From contig JAUHVR010000015.1 in the NCBI GenBank assembly GCA_030424865.1, positions 62,001 through 126,000 of the forward strand: a stretch of DNA of 64,000 nucleotides, read 5' to 3'. The notes under the pieces were generated by a model that worked only from the letters and a program-made list of their open reading frames with translations, was not told the origin of the DNA and ran no database searches. The stretch comes from Alphaproteobacteria bacterium. GTDB lineage: Bacteria > Pseudomonadota > Alphaproteobacteria > Rhodobacterales > Rhodobacteraceae. Positions 26,333 to 35,677 of this stretch are shown in pieces (within the stretch, counting starts at the first letter, position 1; each line of letters opens with the position of its first letter). The position numbers were made by a program, and so were the translations under genes.

Positions 26333-27529
26333 TCAGACGCGCAGATGCGCCATGATCTGCCCGTGGTCCGAGGCCAGCTTGTTATAGGGCGCTTCGGCGT
26401 GACTGCCATCGGTCAGATGGTCATTGAAGACGCTGAAATAGGTCATTTCACCCACAGGGTCCTGAGCGTCGGGGTGGAAGTGGCGCGACAGATAGATCTG
26501 GTCGATGCTTTCGAACACACCGCCAAAGGCCGTGGTATAGACCATGTCGCGCAAGGATTTGCGAACAAAGAGCTTTTCAGCCGAATGCAGGCGCAGGCTT
26601 TCGACGGCCTCGGTGATCGCTTCGTTCTCGTCCTTGGTGTAGCGGTCGTTGGCATGCTTGGCATCGTGGCGCAGCATCCACGAATAGTTTTTGAACGGCA
26701 CCTCGCCCGAGATGATCTCGGAACTGACCGCATGTTCGCCGTCGTTCATGTCGCCCATCACGATGACCGGGCGGCCCTTGTTCAGCTCTTTGACAATGGC
26801 CTGCCGCAGAACCCAGGCCTCGGCCATTCGGCGCACGGCGGCACGCAGCGACCCCAGCGCACGGCCCAGCGGGTCATAGCGGGTCGGGTCGACCTCGGGC
26901 GGCATCTCGGCACCTTCGGGGGTGAAATATTCACCCAGTTTCGACTTCAGGTGGCAGTTGAAGACCGTGACCGTGGTCTTGCCCATCGGCACCCGCACCT
27001 TCAGGATCGGGCGCGAGACACGGCGCAGGGTGAAGCTGCCCGCATCCGCGGCATCAAGGCCCCGCAAGGGCTGAAAGGGGATCACCAGAGGGGTGTCCAG
27101 ATCCTGGATCACCTCGGGCTCTCCGACAAAGCCGAGGCGCGACAGAACGGCAACACCCGGACGCCGCTGGCCGGGTTCGCCGGTGTCAGCAGCATTGGGC
27201 GCAAAAGCCAGCGCGGCGTCAGCATAGCTGTCATAGGCCAGCTTTCGAAAGATCGCCTTTTTGTGGTAGCGCTTGGACCGGTCCGGGATCGCCGCCTCGT
27301 TCAGCGCCGCGCCCCGGTCGTCGGCCTCGGCGATGACATCGCGCAGGGCCTCCTCTTCAAAGATTTCCTGAAAACCGATGACATCGGCGTCCATCGTCAG
27401 GATCTGATCGGCCAGCCAATCCTTTTTCCAGGCGTATTCCTCGGGCGTGTAGGTCTGGAACTTGTAGTATTCCTTGTCGGCCCCGATCAGGTTCTTGAAG
27501 TTGAAACTGGCGACGGTGACGTCGGTCAT
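26333..27529 (-). CDS. Endonuclease/exonuclease/phosphatase-fold protein
   Basis: 398 residues of the EEP (DNase I-like) superfamily. Recognisable metal and catalytic sites: the start VASFNFKNL, Glu in DVIGFQEIFEEE, FNCHLKSK, the NxD-type site VMGDMNDGEH and a C-terminal SDHGQIMA with the catalytic His. Members cut nucleic acids, phosphoinositides or other phosphodiesters. There is no signal peptide, so a cytoplasmic protein. It overlaps the Ser/Thr dehydratase gene by four bases, an odd setting for a nuclease and a reason to suspect a small-molecule phosphodiester substrate. Confidence 0.82.
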   Translation of the reverse strand: MTDVTVASFNFKNLIGADKEYYKFQTYTPEEYAWKKDWLADQILTMDADVIGFQEIFEEEALRDVIAEADDRGAALNEAAIPDRSKRYHKKAIFRKLAYDSYADAALAFAPNAADTGEPGQRRPGVAVLSRLGFVGEPEVIQDLDTPLVIPFQPLRGLDAADAGSFTLRRVSRPILKVRVPMGKTTVTVFNCHLKSKLGEYFTPEGAEMPPEVDPTRYDPLGRALGSLRAAVRRMAEAWVLRQAIVKELNKGRPVIVMGDMNDGEHAVSSEIISGEVPFKNYSWMLRHDAKHANDRYTKDENEAITEAVESLRLHSAEKLFVRKSLRDMVYTTAFGGVFESIDQIYLSRHFHPDAQDPVGEMTYFSVFNDHLTDGSHAEAPYNKLASDHGQIMAHLRV

Positions 27530-28506
27530 GCGGGGGCTCCTTCCGACAGGATCTGCGCGAACAGCGCCGGGTCGACGTTGCCGCCCGAGATGGTCGCGAT
27601 GACGGCATCGCCCTCGATCGCATCACCATGAAACAGTGCCGTCGCCAAGGCAACGGCCCCGCCGGGTTCGGCGGTGACCTTGAGACGCAGGAAGGCCTGT
27701 CGCATCGCCTCGCGCACATCTTCGTCACTGACCACAAGGCCCGGTCCGCACAGGCGTGACAGGATCGGGAAGGTGACCTTGCCCGGCGCGGGCGTCAGGA
27801 TCGCGTCACACAGCCCCACCTGCGGGCCGTTGTTGGTCTGGATACCGCCCGCCTCCAGCGACCGCGCGACGTCGTCGAACCCTTCGGGTTCAACCGGGCG
27901 CACCGTCAGGCCGGGCGCACGCGCCTCGAGCGCCAGCGCGATGCCCGAGGTCAGGCCCCCGCCGCCACAGCAGACCAGCACATCGGCGGTTTCGATGCCC
28001 TGCTCGGCCGCCTGCTCGGCAATCTCAAGCCCAGTGGTCGCCTGACCTGCGATGACCTGCGGTTCGTCATAGGGCCGGATCAGGGTCAGGCCCCGTTCCT
28101 TGGCGAGGGTCGATCCGATCTCTTCCCGGCTTTCGCCGCCAGCGCGGTCATAAAGCACCACCTCGCCGCCCAGCGCGCGGGTGTTGTCGATTTTCAGCTG
28201 CGGCGCGTCCTTGGGCATGACGATGACCGCAGGCACCCCGTGCCCACGCGCCGCCGCTGCCACACCCTGCGCATGGTTGCCGCTGGAAAAGGCGATCACG
28301 CCGCGCGCGCGCGTGTCGGGGTCCAGCGCCGAAACGGCCGACCAACCGCCCCGAAACTTGAAGCTGCCGGTGTGCTGCAGGCACTCTGGCTTCACAAAGA
28401 CCCGTCGCCCCGCGATTTCATCCAGAAAGGGCGAGCTCAGCAGCGGCGTCTTGCGGATGTGACCCGCGCAGCGGGCGGCGGCGGCCTCGATCATCTCGAT
28501 ATTCAT
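27526..28506 (-). CDS. PLP-dependent threonine/serine dehydratase-family enzyme
   Basis: 326 residues, fold type II PLP enzyme. The PLP lysine is in TGSFKFRGG (about residue 53), the substrate loop is SSGNHAQGVAAAA and the phosphate-binding glycine loop is CCGGGGLTSG. There is no C-terminal ACT domain, so it is the catabolic/biodegradative form or a racemase-dehydratase (serine racemase, hydroxyaspartate dehydratase type). ATG at 28506 overlaps the hydrolase stop by four bases; the frame is open six codons upstream. It may process a hydroxylated amino acid released by the operon's hydrolases. Confidence 0.88.
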   Translation of the reverse strand: MNIEMIEAAAARCAGHIRKTPLLSSPFLDEIAGRRVFVKPECLQHTGSFKFRGGWSAVSALDPDTRARGVIAFSSGNHAQGVAAAARGHGVPAVIVMPKDAPQLKIDNTRALGGEVVLYDRAGGESREEIGSTLAKERGLTLIRPYDEPQVIAGQATTGLEIAEQAAEQGIETADVLVCCGGGGLTSGIALALEARAPGLTVRPVEPEGFDDVARSLEAGGIQTNNGPQVGLCDAILTPAPGKVTFPILSRLCGPGLVVSDEDVREAMRQAFLRLKVTAEPGGAVALATALFHGDAIEGDAVIATISGGNVDPALFAQILSEGAPA

Positions 28507-29324
28507 TTCAGGGCCTCTAGCCATTTGGTCAGCGCATCCAGCGCCTCGGGTTCGTCAAGAAAGGGGATATGCCCCCGGTCCGGCACCTCGGCCGCGATCA
28601 GGTCGGGGCGGCGGCGCTGCATCTCTGCAAAGGTGGCGGGCGACAAAAGATCCGAATTGGCGCCCCGGATCGCCGCCAAGGGCAATCCGGCAAAAGCGTC
28701 AAAGAACGGCCAGAGATCCGGCGCAGGCTGCGCGCCCGCCTCGATGATCGCATCACGCAGCTTGGGGTCATAGGGGATTTTCAGCCCCTCGGCCCCCTCG
28801 CGATAAAGATGCGCCACCTCGGTCCGCCAGCGGCTTTCGGGCACGTTCGCAAAGCCTTTCATGACACCGGGCCGCTTCGCCACGGCCTCTTCCACCGTTT
28901 TCCACGAGGGGTTCCGGCCGAGGTAGCCCATGATGACGTCCAGCCCGTCGGTCGCAATTTCTGGCCCGATGTCATTCAGCGCCACGCCCAACAGCCGGTC
29001 CTTGGCCACGGCCGCCAATCCCATCGAGATCAGCCCCCCGCGCGAGGTGCCAAGGATCGCAGCTTGCGCAAGCCCCAGATGATCCAGCAATTCCAGCGCG
29101 TCGCGCCCCTCGACCGGGATCGTGTAGGTGCTGTGGTCGGCCCATTCGGACTGCCCGCGCCCGCGATAATCCAGCCGGATCAGGCGCACGCCCGAAAGAT
29201 GCGGCGCGACATAGTCAAAATCCTGCCCGTCCCGCGTCAGACCCGAAAGCGCGAGAACCGGCAGGCCATGGCCTTCGTCACGATAGAACAGGGATACCCC
29301 GTCAGAGGTCGTGAAACGCGGCAT
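28503..29324 (-). CDS. Alpha/beta hydrolase
   Basis: 273 residues. The start SLFYRDEGHGLPVLALSGLTRDG is followed by the serine nucleophile in ILGTSRGGLISMGLA and the catalytic His in DRGHIPFLDEPEA at the C-terminus. The acid is probably the Asp/Glu in RGANSDLLS. The group resembles haloalkane dehalogenase/epoxide hydrolase relatives, but Ser at the nucleophile elbow points to an esterase or C-C hydrolase. It sits between the haloacid dehalogenase gene (one-base overlap) and the dehydratase gene (four-base overlap). Confidence 0.85.
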   Translation of the reverse strand: MPRFTTSDGVSLFYRDEGHGLPVLALSGLTRDGQDFDYVAPHLSGVRLIRLDYRGRGQSEWADHSTYTIPVEGRDALELLDHLGLAQAAILGTSRGGLISMGLAAVAKDRLLGVALNDIGPEIATDGLDVIMGYLGRNPSWKTVEEAVAKRPGVMKGFANVPESRWRTEVAHLYREGAEGLKIPYDPKLRDAIIEAGAQPAPDLWPFFDAFAGLPLAAIRGANSDLLSPATFAEMQRRRPDLIAAEVPDRGHIPFLDEPEALDALTKWLEALK

Positions 29325-30007
29325 CAGGCGGCAAGCTCCGGAACGGTTGTGAGGTCAGACAGGACATGGGTTGGCGTGCCCGGCAGGCGGTCCATCGGGT
29401 CGCCTGCGCGGTTGACCCAAAGCGTGGTGAACCCATAGGCCGAGGCCCCCGCTGCGTCCCACCCGTTGGACGAGACAAACAGAACCTCGTCCCGGTTGCA
29501 GGCAAAGCGCTCTTCGACCAGGTCATAGACCTGCGACGCGGGCTTGAAGACGCCCACGCTTTCCACCGACAGGACCGCGTCCAGGTAGCTGCCGATCCCG
29601 GCGCTGTCGACAGCGCCTTCCAGCATGTCCGGGTTGCCGTTCGACAGGATTGCGCAGGTCTTGCCTGCCGCCTTGAGCTTGGCCAGCATGAAGGGCACCT
29701 CTTTGTAGGCCGGAAGCTCCCAGTACAGCGCCAGCAGCGCCTCGCGCAGCTCCAGATCCTCGTGCAGGCCCTGCCGTTCAAGCGCCCAATCAAGCCCGTC
29801 CTTGGTGACTTCCCAAAAGGGGGTGTGATCGCCGGTGATCGCACGCAGCCAGGTGTATTGCAGCTGTTTCAGCCGCCAGTCCTCGGCCAGTTTCGGCCAG
29901 ACCTCGGCCAGCCTGTCGCGCCCTGGTTGCTCGGCCAGAACCCGCGCGGCGGCGGCCACGTCAAACAGAGTGCCATACGCGTCAAAGACGCAAGTGGTAA
30001 TTGCCAT
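29324..30007 (-). CDS. Haloacid dehalogenase type II (HAD superfamily)
   Basis: 227 residues, the usual size of L-2-haloacid dehalogenase. Motif I is CVFDAYGTLFD with nucleophile Asp9, the type II hallmark; motif II is ILSNGNPDML; the Lys of motif III is in VFKPASQVYDL; and SSNGWDAAGA is the loop specific to dehalogenases. Hydrolyses the C-halogen bond of short 2-haloacids with inversion; other HAD phosphatases lack these features. ATG at 30007 has AGGAGAGG upstream. First gene of the leftward six-gene operon, behind a plausible promoter at 30062-30090. Confidence 0.9.
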   Translation of the reverse strand: MAITTCVFDAYGTLFDVAAAARVLAEQPGRDRLAEVWPKLAEDWRLKQLQYTWLRAITGDHTPFWEVTKDGLDWALERQGLHEDLELREALLALYWELPAYKEVPFMLAKLKAAGKTCAILSNGNPDMLEGAVDSAGIGSYLDAVLSVESVGVFKPASQVYDLVEERFACNRDEVLFVSSNGWDAAGASAYGFTTLWVNRAGDPMDRLPGTPTHVLSDLTTVPELAA

Positions 30008-30061
30008 GAGACCCCTCTCCTTTGCGCGCAGACTGGCATGGGACGGGGGTACGTGAAAGGG

Positions 30062-30090
30062 GGTATCCGTGGTTATCTTGTCCCTGCCAA
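30062..30090 (-). promoter_or_regulatory. Candidate sigma-70 promoter of the dehalogenase/hydrolase operon
   Basis: On the minus strand TTGGCA (30085-30090) and GATACC (30062-30067) are 17 bases apart and lie about 55 bases ahead of the dehalogenase start. This is a visual match only; the -10 box is imperfect. Confidence 0.35.
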
Positions 30091-30239
30091 CACAGAGGGA
30101 ATGACAGGTCCGAAATCGGGCGCATTGCCATCCCGTGTGACGCTGTTGTCGCAAGACAAGCGGCCACGGACAACTGGCGGGTCACTCTGTGCGCGGCCGC
30201 CGGGGCATCCCGGGCTCGCGACCCGGTGGACAGCCAGAG

Positions 30240-30260
30240 AAAAGGGCCCCGGCGGGGCCC
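30240..30260 (-). terminator. Rho-independent terminator of metG
   Basis: On the minus strand, directly behind the metG stop: a seven-base GC arm (GGGCCCC at 30254-30260), a three-base loop and its complement (30244-30250), followed by TTTT (30240-30243). Confidence 0.75.
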
Positions 30261-30265
30261 TCAGC

Positions 30266-31978
30266 TTAGGTGCGGATGCCTGCGAAGCGGGTCTGCCAGT
30301 CTTCGCGCTCGGCGTCGGTGATCTTGCGGAAGGTCACCTCGGGCACCTTGAAGGCATGGCCCGCGGGCAGCAGCGTCAGCGCCTCGGCGATGTCGCCGGG
30401 CCAGTCGGTTTCCTCGGTCTGCATCGAGGCCAGAAGCGAAGCACTGGCGTCCGGAATGAAGGGCGAGGAAATCACCGCGTAGAACCGGATCAGGTTCAGG
30501 CCCAGCCGGATCTGCATTGCGGCCTGTGCAGGGTCTTCCTTGATCGTCGACCAAGGTGCGACCTCTTGCAGGTACTCGTTGCCCATGACCCAAAGCGCGC
30601 GCAGGGCAGCGGCGGATTTGCGGACCTCCATCGCCTCCATCTGCGTCTCGTATTCCTTCAGGCCCGCTGCGATGTCGGCGATCAGCTTGGCCTCTCGCTC
30701 GCCCATCTCGCCGCCCTCGGGCACGGCTTCCGAGAACTTCGAGCGGCAGAACTTGGTCACCCGGCTGGCAAAGTTGCCCAGCACGTCGGCCAGGTCCTTG
30801 TTGACCGAGGTCTGGAAGTTTTCCCAGGTGAACTCGCTGTCGCTGCTTTCGGGGGCATGGCTCAGCAGCCACCAGCGCCAGTAGTCGGCGGGCAGGATTT
30901 CAAGCGCCTGATCCATGAAAACCCCGCGCCCACGCGAAGTGCTGAACTGGCCACCTTCGTAGTTCAGGTAGTTGAACGACTTGATGTAATCGACCAGCTT
31001 CCACGGCTCTTTCGATCCAAGGATCGTCGAGGGGAAGCTGAGCGTGTGGAAGGGCACGTTGTCCTTGCCCATGAACTGCGTGTAGCGCACGTCATCCGCG
31101 CCTGCGTCCGTACGCCACCAACGTTCCCAGTTGTCGCCCTTGCCCGCGTCGACCCATTCCTGCGAACAGGCGATGTATTCGATCGGTGCGTCGAACCAGA
31201 CGTAAAAGACCTTGCCTTCCATGCCGGGCCAATCTTCGTCGCCCTTCTTGACCGGCACACCCCAGTCCAGATCGCGGGTGATCCCACGGTCCTGCAGCCC
31301 GTCGCCGTCATGCAACCACTTCTTGGCAATCGAGGTGGTCAGCACGGGCCAGTCGGTCTTGCTGTCGATCCAGGCGTCCAGCTGATCCTTCATCTGCGAC
31401 TGGCGCAGATAGAGATGCTTGGTCTCGCGCATCTCAAGATCGGTCGCGCCCGAAATTGTCGAATGCGGATTGATCAGATCCACCGGATCCAGCTGCTTGG
31501 TGCAGTTGTCACACTGGTCGCCGCGCGCACTGTCGAAACCGCAGTTCGGGCAGGTGCCCTCGATATAGCGGTCCGGCAGATAGCGCCCGTCGGTGGGCGA
31601 ATACATCTGGGTCTCGCTGACCTCGCGGATCAGGTCGTTCTCGGCCAGAACACCCGCGAAATGCTGGGTCAGCGCCTTGTTCTGCTCGCTCGAAGAGCGA
31701 CCAAAATGGTCAAATGACAGGCGGAAGCCCTCGGCAATCTCGGACTGCACCTTGTGCATCTCTGCGCAGTATTCGGCAACCGGCTGCCCGGCCTTGGCGG
31801 CGGCCAGTTCCGCCGGGGTGCCGTGCTCGTCCGTGGCGCAGAGGAACAGCACCTCGTTGCCGCGCGCGCGCTGGTATCGGGCGTAAAGGTCGGCGGGCAG
31901 CTGGCTGCCCACAAGGTTTCCAAGGTGCTTGATCCCGTTGATATAGGGGATCGCAGAGGTGATCAGATGCCGGGTCAT
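30266..31978 (-). CDS. metG: Methionyl-tRNA synthetase
   Basis: 570 residues, class I synthetase charging tRNA-Met. The HIGH-type site is HLGN in [11 protein letters not shown]; the zinc knuckle is CPNC...CDNC (about 144-162); the KMSKS loop reads FSTSRGRG, a variant known in this branch of MetRS. The C-terminal anticodon domain is present, without the extra dimerisation domain. Immediately followed by a terminator at 30240-30260. Essential housekeeping gene that separates the hydrolase operon from the RTX genes. Confidence 0.96.
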   Translation of the reverse strand: MTRHLITSAIPYINGIKHLGNLVGSQLPADLYARYQRARGNEVLFLCATDEHGTPAELAAAKAGQPVAEYCAEMHKVQSEIAEGFRLSFDHFGRSSSEQNKALTQHFAGVLAENDLIREVSETQMYSPTDGRYLPDRYIEGTCPNCGFDSARGDQCDNCTKQLDPVDLINPHSTISGATDLEMRETKHLYLRQSQMKDQLDAWIDSKTDWPVLTTSIAKKWLHDGDGLQDRGITRDLDWGVPVKKGDEDWPGMEGKVFYVWFDAPIEYIACSQEWVDAGKGDNWERWWRTDAGADDVRYTQFMGKDNVPFHTLSFPSTILGSKEPWKLVDYIKSFNYLNYEGGQFSTSRGRGVFMDQALEILPADYWRWWLLSHAPESSDSEFTWENFQTSVNKDLADVLGNFASRVTKFCRSKFSEAVPEGGEMGEREAKLIADIAAGLKEYETQMEAMEVRKSAAALRALWVMGNEYLQEVAPWSTIKEDPAQAAMQIRLGLNLIRFYAVISSPFIPDASASLLASMQTEETDWPGDIAEALTLLPAGHAFKVPEVTFRKITDAEREDWQTRFAGIRT

Positions 31979-32162
31979 GAACGCACTTCAGGTGTGGATG
32001 GGTCGAAGGCACGCTTAGACGATCCTGCCGGAAAGGGCCAGAGCCTCGGCGGTTGAGCCGCGCCCACCGGATTCAACTTGCCTGACTCCCAAGGATCATG
32101 CGTAATCTCAGGCGTTGTTCAGAAAGTTTGGTTTTCCCGAAATATCCAAAAGGACCCATCCC

Positions 32163-33758
32163 ATGGCATTCGAATTCATTAACGTCGATCAAAACTCCAC
32201 TTACGTTATGGATGCCGGGGATCAGATCGTCCTGGCTCAAGGCACAAACGTGAATGCGACAACCGGGTTCCTAGGCATAAACTCGGACAACGAAGTCTCG
32301 CTTTCCATCTATGGCTCGGTCTTCGCACTAGCCAACGCTGTCTCATTGCAGGGCAACGTCGGTAGCGGTTCGTCGGGGACGAACGTCGGGAACAACACCT
32401 TGTATGTGGGGGAAACCGGCGTCGTCCAATCTGTCGCCACGGTCGGTGTCTTCATCTACGGCACCGACGCGAAGGTGACGAACCTTGGGCAAATCGTGGG
32501 TGTGACCGGCGGCATCCTTGCAAGCAGTGACGGCGCAGTGATCGAAAACCACGGCTCGGTCCATGTTTTGGGCGATCCCGACGACAGCAATGCTCACGAA
32601 GGTATACAACTGCAGGTGTCCACCGGGTCGGGATCGATTTTGAACACCGGTACGGTATCGGCTCCGGTCGGTGTTTCCGCGTCAACGCCCGATGTTGTGT
32701 TCCGAAACACGGGGACCATCACCAGCATCGCCACAACTGCCGTGGCCCTTGGGAATTCCACGGGAACCTACCAGATGTTCAACTCTGGCCAGATCTTTGG
32801 CGAGGTGGATGTCAATGGCACCATGCGGTTTATGAACAGTGGCGTCATTGACGGCCTTGTCGAAAGCTACATCCGCCACGACAGATTGGACAACTCCGGC
32901 ACCATCCGGGGAGATGTCGATCTTTCAAGTGGGAACGACACGTTGATCAACACCGGCGAAATCATCGGGGACGTCTCGCTGGGCAGTGGCACCGACACGT
33001 ATCGTGGCTACGGCGGGCGGGTCACCGGTACCATCGACGGCGAAGAGGATGCCGACACCTATTTCGTCGACCAGGCGGACGCCACGATCAACGACACAGG
33101 CGTATCGGGGGACGATTCTGTCTTTGCCCGTTCGGACGTGCTGAACGCCACCGGCATCGAACACATTCAGTTGCGCGGCGGCGGAAACTTCGAGGCCGTC
33201 GGCGACGGCGGCGCGAACCTGGTGGTGGGCAACGCCGGCAACAACCGGATTTCTGGCGGGGCGGGCAATGACACGCTTTCCGGTCTGGCCGGAGACGACA
33301 TCCTGCTGGGCGAAGATGACAATGACGTCCTGTTGGGCGGCGCCGGGAATGACGAGCTGGAGGGCGGCGCGGGCGTTGACAACCTGCGCGGCGGCACCGG
33401 CGACGACACTCTGACCGGCGGCGCGGGCAAGGACACGTACCGGGGTCAGATCGGGGCCGATACGCTGGTCTGGAAGGCCGTGGCGAACATGAGCACCGGA
33501 ACAACGAACGCGGACGTCGTGCAGGGCTTCGAGCGGGGTGTGGATGTGCTGGATGTTTCGGCCATCGACCTTGACGCATCCTTTGCGTTCCTTGGCACGG
33601 GAGCTTTCACGGCCTCTGGCGATATGGAGGTTCGTTACTCTGTCAACGGCGCCGGTCAGGCGATCGTGAGTTTCGACGAAGATGGCGACGGCGTGGAAGA
33701 TGGCCGCATCGTTGTCCGCGATACGGCCGAGCTGAGCGCGGATGATTTTTTGCTGTGA
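32163..33758 (+). CDS. RTX-type calcium-binding protein 1 (type I secreted, beta-helical)
   Basis: 531 residues, acidic, without signal peptide. The N-terminal two thirds contain degenerate beta-helix repeats of the form NTGTI/NSGxI (for example near residues 158, 176, 200, 222, 246, 262). Residues about 350-440 hold hemolysin-type nonapeptides such as GGAGNDTL, GLAGDDIL, GGAGNDEL and GGTGDDTL, which bind Ca2+. The end ADDFLL is a typical type I secretion terminus. ATG at 32163 has AAAAGGA upstream. No type I exporter genes are nearby. Likely an extracellular or surface protein. Confidence 0.85.
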   Translation: MAFEFINVDQNSTYVMDAGDQIVLAQGTNVNATTGFLGINSDNEVSLSIYGSVFALANAVSLQGNVGSGSSGTNVGNNTLYVGETGVVQSVATVGVFIYGTDAKVTNLGQIVGVTGGILASSDGAVIENHGSVHVLGDPDDSNAHEGIQLQVSTGSGSILNTGTVSAPVGVSASTPDVVFRNTGTITSIATTAVALGNSTGTYQMFNSGQIFGEVDVNGTMRFMNSGVIDGLVESYIRHDRLDNSGTIRGDVDLSSGNDTLINTGEIIGDVSLGSGTDTYRGYGGRVTGTIDGEEDADTYFVDQADATINDTGVSGDDSVFARSDVLNATGIEHIQLRGGGNFEAVGDGGANLVVGNAGNNRISGGAGNDTLSGLAGDDILLGEDDNDVLLGGAGNDELEGGAGVDNLRGGTGDDTLTGGAGKDTYRGQIGADTLVWKAVANMSTGTTNADVVQGFERGVDVLDVSAIDLDASFAFLGTGAFTASGDMEVRYSVNGAGQAIVSFDEDGDGVEDGRIVVRDTAELSADDFLL

Positions 33759-33828
33759 CCTGACAACAGATTCACCCGCGGGCTGCATCTCACCCCGCGC
33801 ACGCCCGATTTTCTGAAAGGATTTTTGC

Positions 33829-35526
33829 ATGCCGATCATCTATCCGACCACCGACCAGATCGGAGCGCCCACACAGTTCGGCGACAGCGGTGCCGAACCG
33901 AACGCCATCAGTTCTTTCGACGAACTCATTATCGCCGAAGACATCGCCGTTGTCAGTCTGGCAAACATTGCTATCCGCGCCGATGGGGCGGGCTTCAGCA
34001 ACTTCTCGGCCTTTATCCTGGGATCCGTGCACGGCGCCGGCGACGCCATCTTTCTCGATGCGGACGACACGTTCGTCTACAAGTTCGAAGTGACCGTGAC
34101 TGAGACAGGTGTGGTAACCAGCACCAACGCTTTCGCATTGTACATCGGCAGCAACGCCAATGCCTCTTCCGCTCGGGATTCGACGTTTGTCTTGAACCAG
34201 GGTCTTGTCTCTGGCGCCCGAGGCAACCTTGTGTTCTTTGCCGAAGAGGCAACTGTGCAGAATTCGGGCAGGATGCAGGCAACTGCGGACGGAACATTCC
34301 TGAACAGCGGCCTGCAAATCTTGTTCGTGGACAACGCCACTGTCGACAACTCGGGGGTCATTGCCTCGGCGTCGGGCACAGGGCGCACGTTGGCGGATTA
34401 CGGGACATCTCAGTATGATGACATCGCGGCCCTGTCTTTCGATCTGGTCGACAATGTGCGGTTGACCAACACCGGAACGCTTGTCGCACCGCTCGTTGGG
34501 CTGACCTCTTCAGCCAGGGTTACGGAAAAAATCACCAACGACGGCACCATCAACGGGCACGTCTATCTGAGTGGCCAAGCCGCGGTCAGTGGCAAGTTTA
34601 CCAACACTGGCCAGATCAACGGCGACGTGATGACGAACAGCGGCGACGACCTGATGCGCAACACCGGCTCTGTCGATGGCAACGTCGATATGGGCGACGG
34701 GATCGATCAGTTGCGCAACGCAGGGACACTCAGCGGGAACGTGTCGTTGGGGAACAATGCCGACACCTATCGCGGGTATGGCGGGCGCGTCGAAGGCACC
34801 ATCGACGGCGGCAATGATGCCGACACGTATTTCGTCGACCAGGCCGACGCCACGATCAACGACACCGGCGTCTCGGGGGACGATTCCGTCTTTGCCCGCT
34901 CGGACGTGCTGAACGCCACCGGGATCGAACACATTCAGCTGCGCGGCGGCGGCAATTTCGAGGTCGTCGCGGACGACAGCGCCAACTTTGTTCTGGGCAA
35001 CATCGGCAACAACCGGATTACAGGTGTGGCGGGAAATGACACGTTGTCCGGTCGCGAAGGAGACGACATCCTGCTGGGCGGCGACGACAATGACCTCCTG
35101 TTGGGCGGCGGCGGGAACGACGAGCTCAACGGCGGCGCGGGCAATGACAACCTTCGCGGCGGAATCGGTGACGACACGCTGATCGGCGGCGCGGGCCGAG
35201 ACACCTACCGGGGCCAGATCGGAGCGGATACGCTTGTCTGGACAGCCGTGGCAAACATGAGCACCGGCACGACGAACGCGGATGTCGTGCAGGGCTTCGA
35301 GCGGGGGGTGGATGTGCTGGATGTCTCGGCCATCGACCTTGACGCGTCCTTTGCATTCCTTGGCACGGGGGCTTTCACGGCCTCGGGCGACATGGAGGTT
35401 CGGTATACCGTCAACAGCGCCGGTCAGGCGATCGTGAGTTTCGACGAGGATGGCGACGGCACAGAGGACGGTCGCATCATCGTGCGGGATACACCTGTGC
35501 TGAGCGCGGATGATTTTGTCCTGTAG
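33829..35526 (+). CDS. RTX-type calcium-binding protein 2 (tandem paralogue)
   Basis: 565 residues, 70 bases behind the first RTX gene with ribosome site AAAGGA. The C-terminal 270 residues (from about YRGYGGRVEGTIDGG to ADDFVL) are almost the same as in its neighbour, including the calcium nonapeptides GREGDDIL, GGGGNDEL, GGAGNDNL and GGIGDDTL. The first 250 residues are unrelated in sequence though still built of NSGxI/NTGxI beta-helix turns. No signal peptide; type I secretion is expected. The pair arose by duplication with later divergence or replacement of the N-terminal half. Confidence 0.85.
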   Translation: MPIIYPTTDQIGAPTQFGDSGAEPNAISSFDELIIAEDIAVVSLANIAIRADGAGFSNFSAFILGSVHGAGDAIFLDADDTFVYKFEVTVTETGVVTSTNAFALYIGSNANASSARDSTFVLNQGLVSGARGNLVFFAEEATVQNSGRMQATADGTFLNSGLQILFVDNATVDNSGVIASASGTGRTLADYGTSQYDDIAALSFDLVDNVRLTNTGTLVAPLVGLTSSARVTEKITNDGTINGHVYLSGQAAVSGKFTNTGQINGDVMTNSGDDLMRNTGSVDGNVDMGDGIDQLRNAGTLSGNVSLGNNADTYRGYGGRVEGTIDGGNDADTYFVDQADATINDTGVSGDDSVFARSDVLNATGIEHIQLRGGGNFEVVADDSANFVLGNIGNNRITGVAGNDTLSGREGDDILLGGDDNDLLLGGGGNDELNGGAGNDNLRGGIGDDTLIGGAGRDTYRGQIGADTLVWTAVANMSTGTTNADVVQGFERGVDVLDVSAIDLDASFAFLGTGAFTASGDMEVRYTVNSAGQAIVSFDEDGDGTEDGRIIVRDTPVLSADDFVL

Positions 35527-35677
35527 CCCGTCTGTTGTGAGGCCCGGTCTGAGCGAGCGGTGACCTTTTTGTCACTCATGACCTCGCCCGCAACGGACTG
35601 GCGCGTGCCGCTTTGATGCCGGGGACCGCGTCCCACAGATCGCATTGAGCACCGCGGCAGACGACGCCGTGCCCCGG

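Noticed and set aside
25517-27631. 704-codon plus-strand frame
   Set aside because: Antisense to the PcaD-like and EEP-fold genes, both with clear active-site motifs.
30008-30265. Possible 67-codon gene on the minus strand behind metG
   Set aside because: No ribosome site or family features; the stretch is explained by the metG terminator and a promoter for the dehalogenase operon.
29366-31717. 783-codon plus-strand frame opposite the dehalogenase and metG genes
   Set aside because: Spans two real genes and an intergenic terminator on the other strand; no family features.
30266-31978. Missing KMSKS signature in methionyl-tRNA synthetase
   Set aside because: The FSTSRG form is a known variant in several MetRS branches; all other motifs are intact, so the enzyme is not considered defective.
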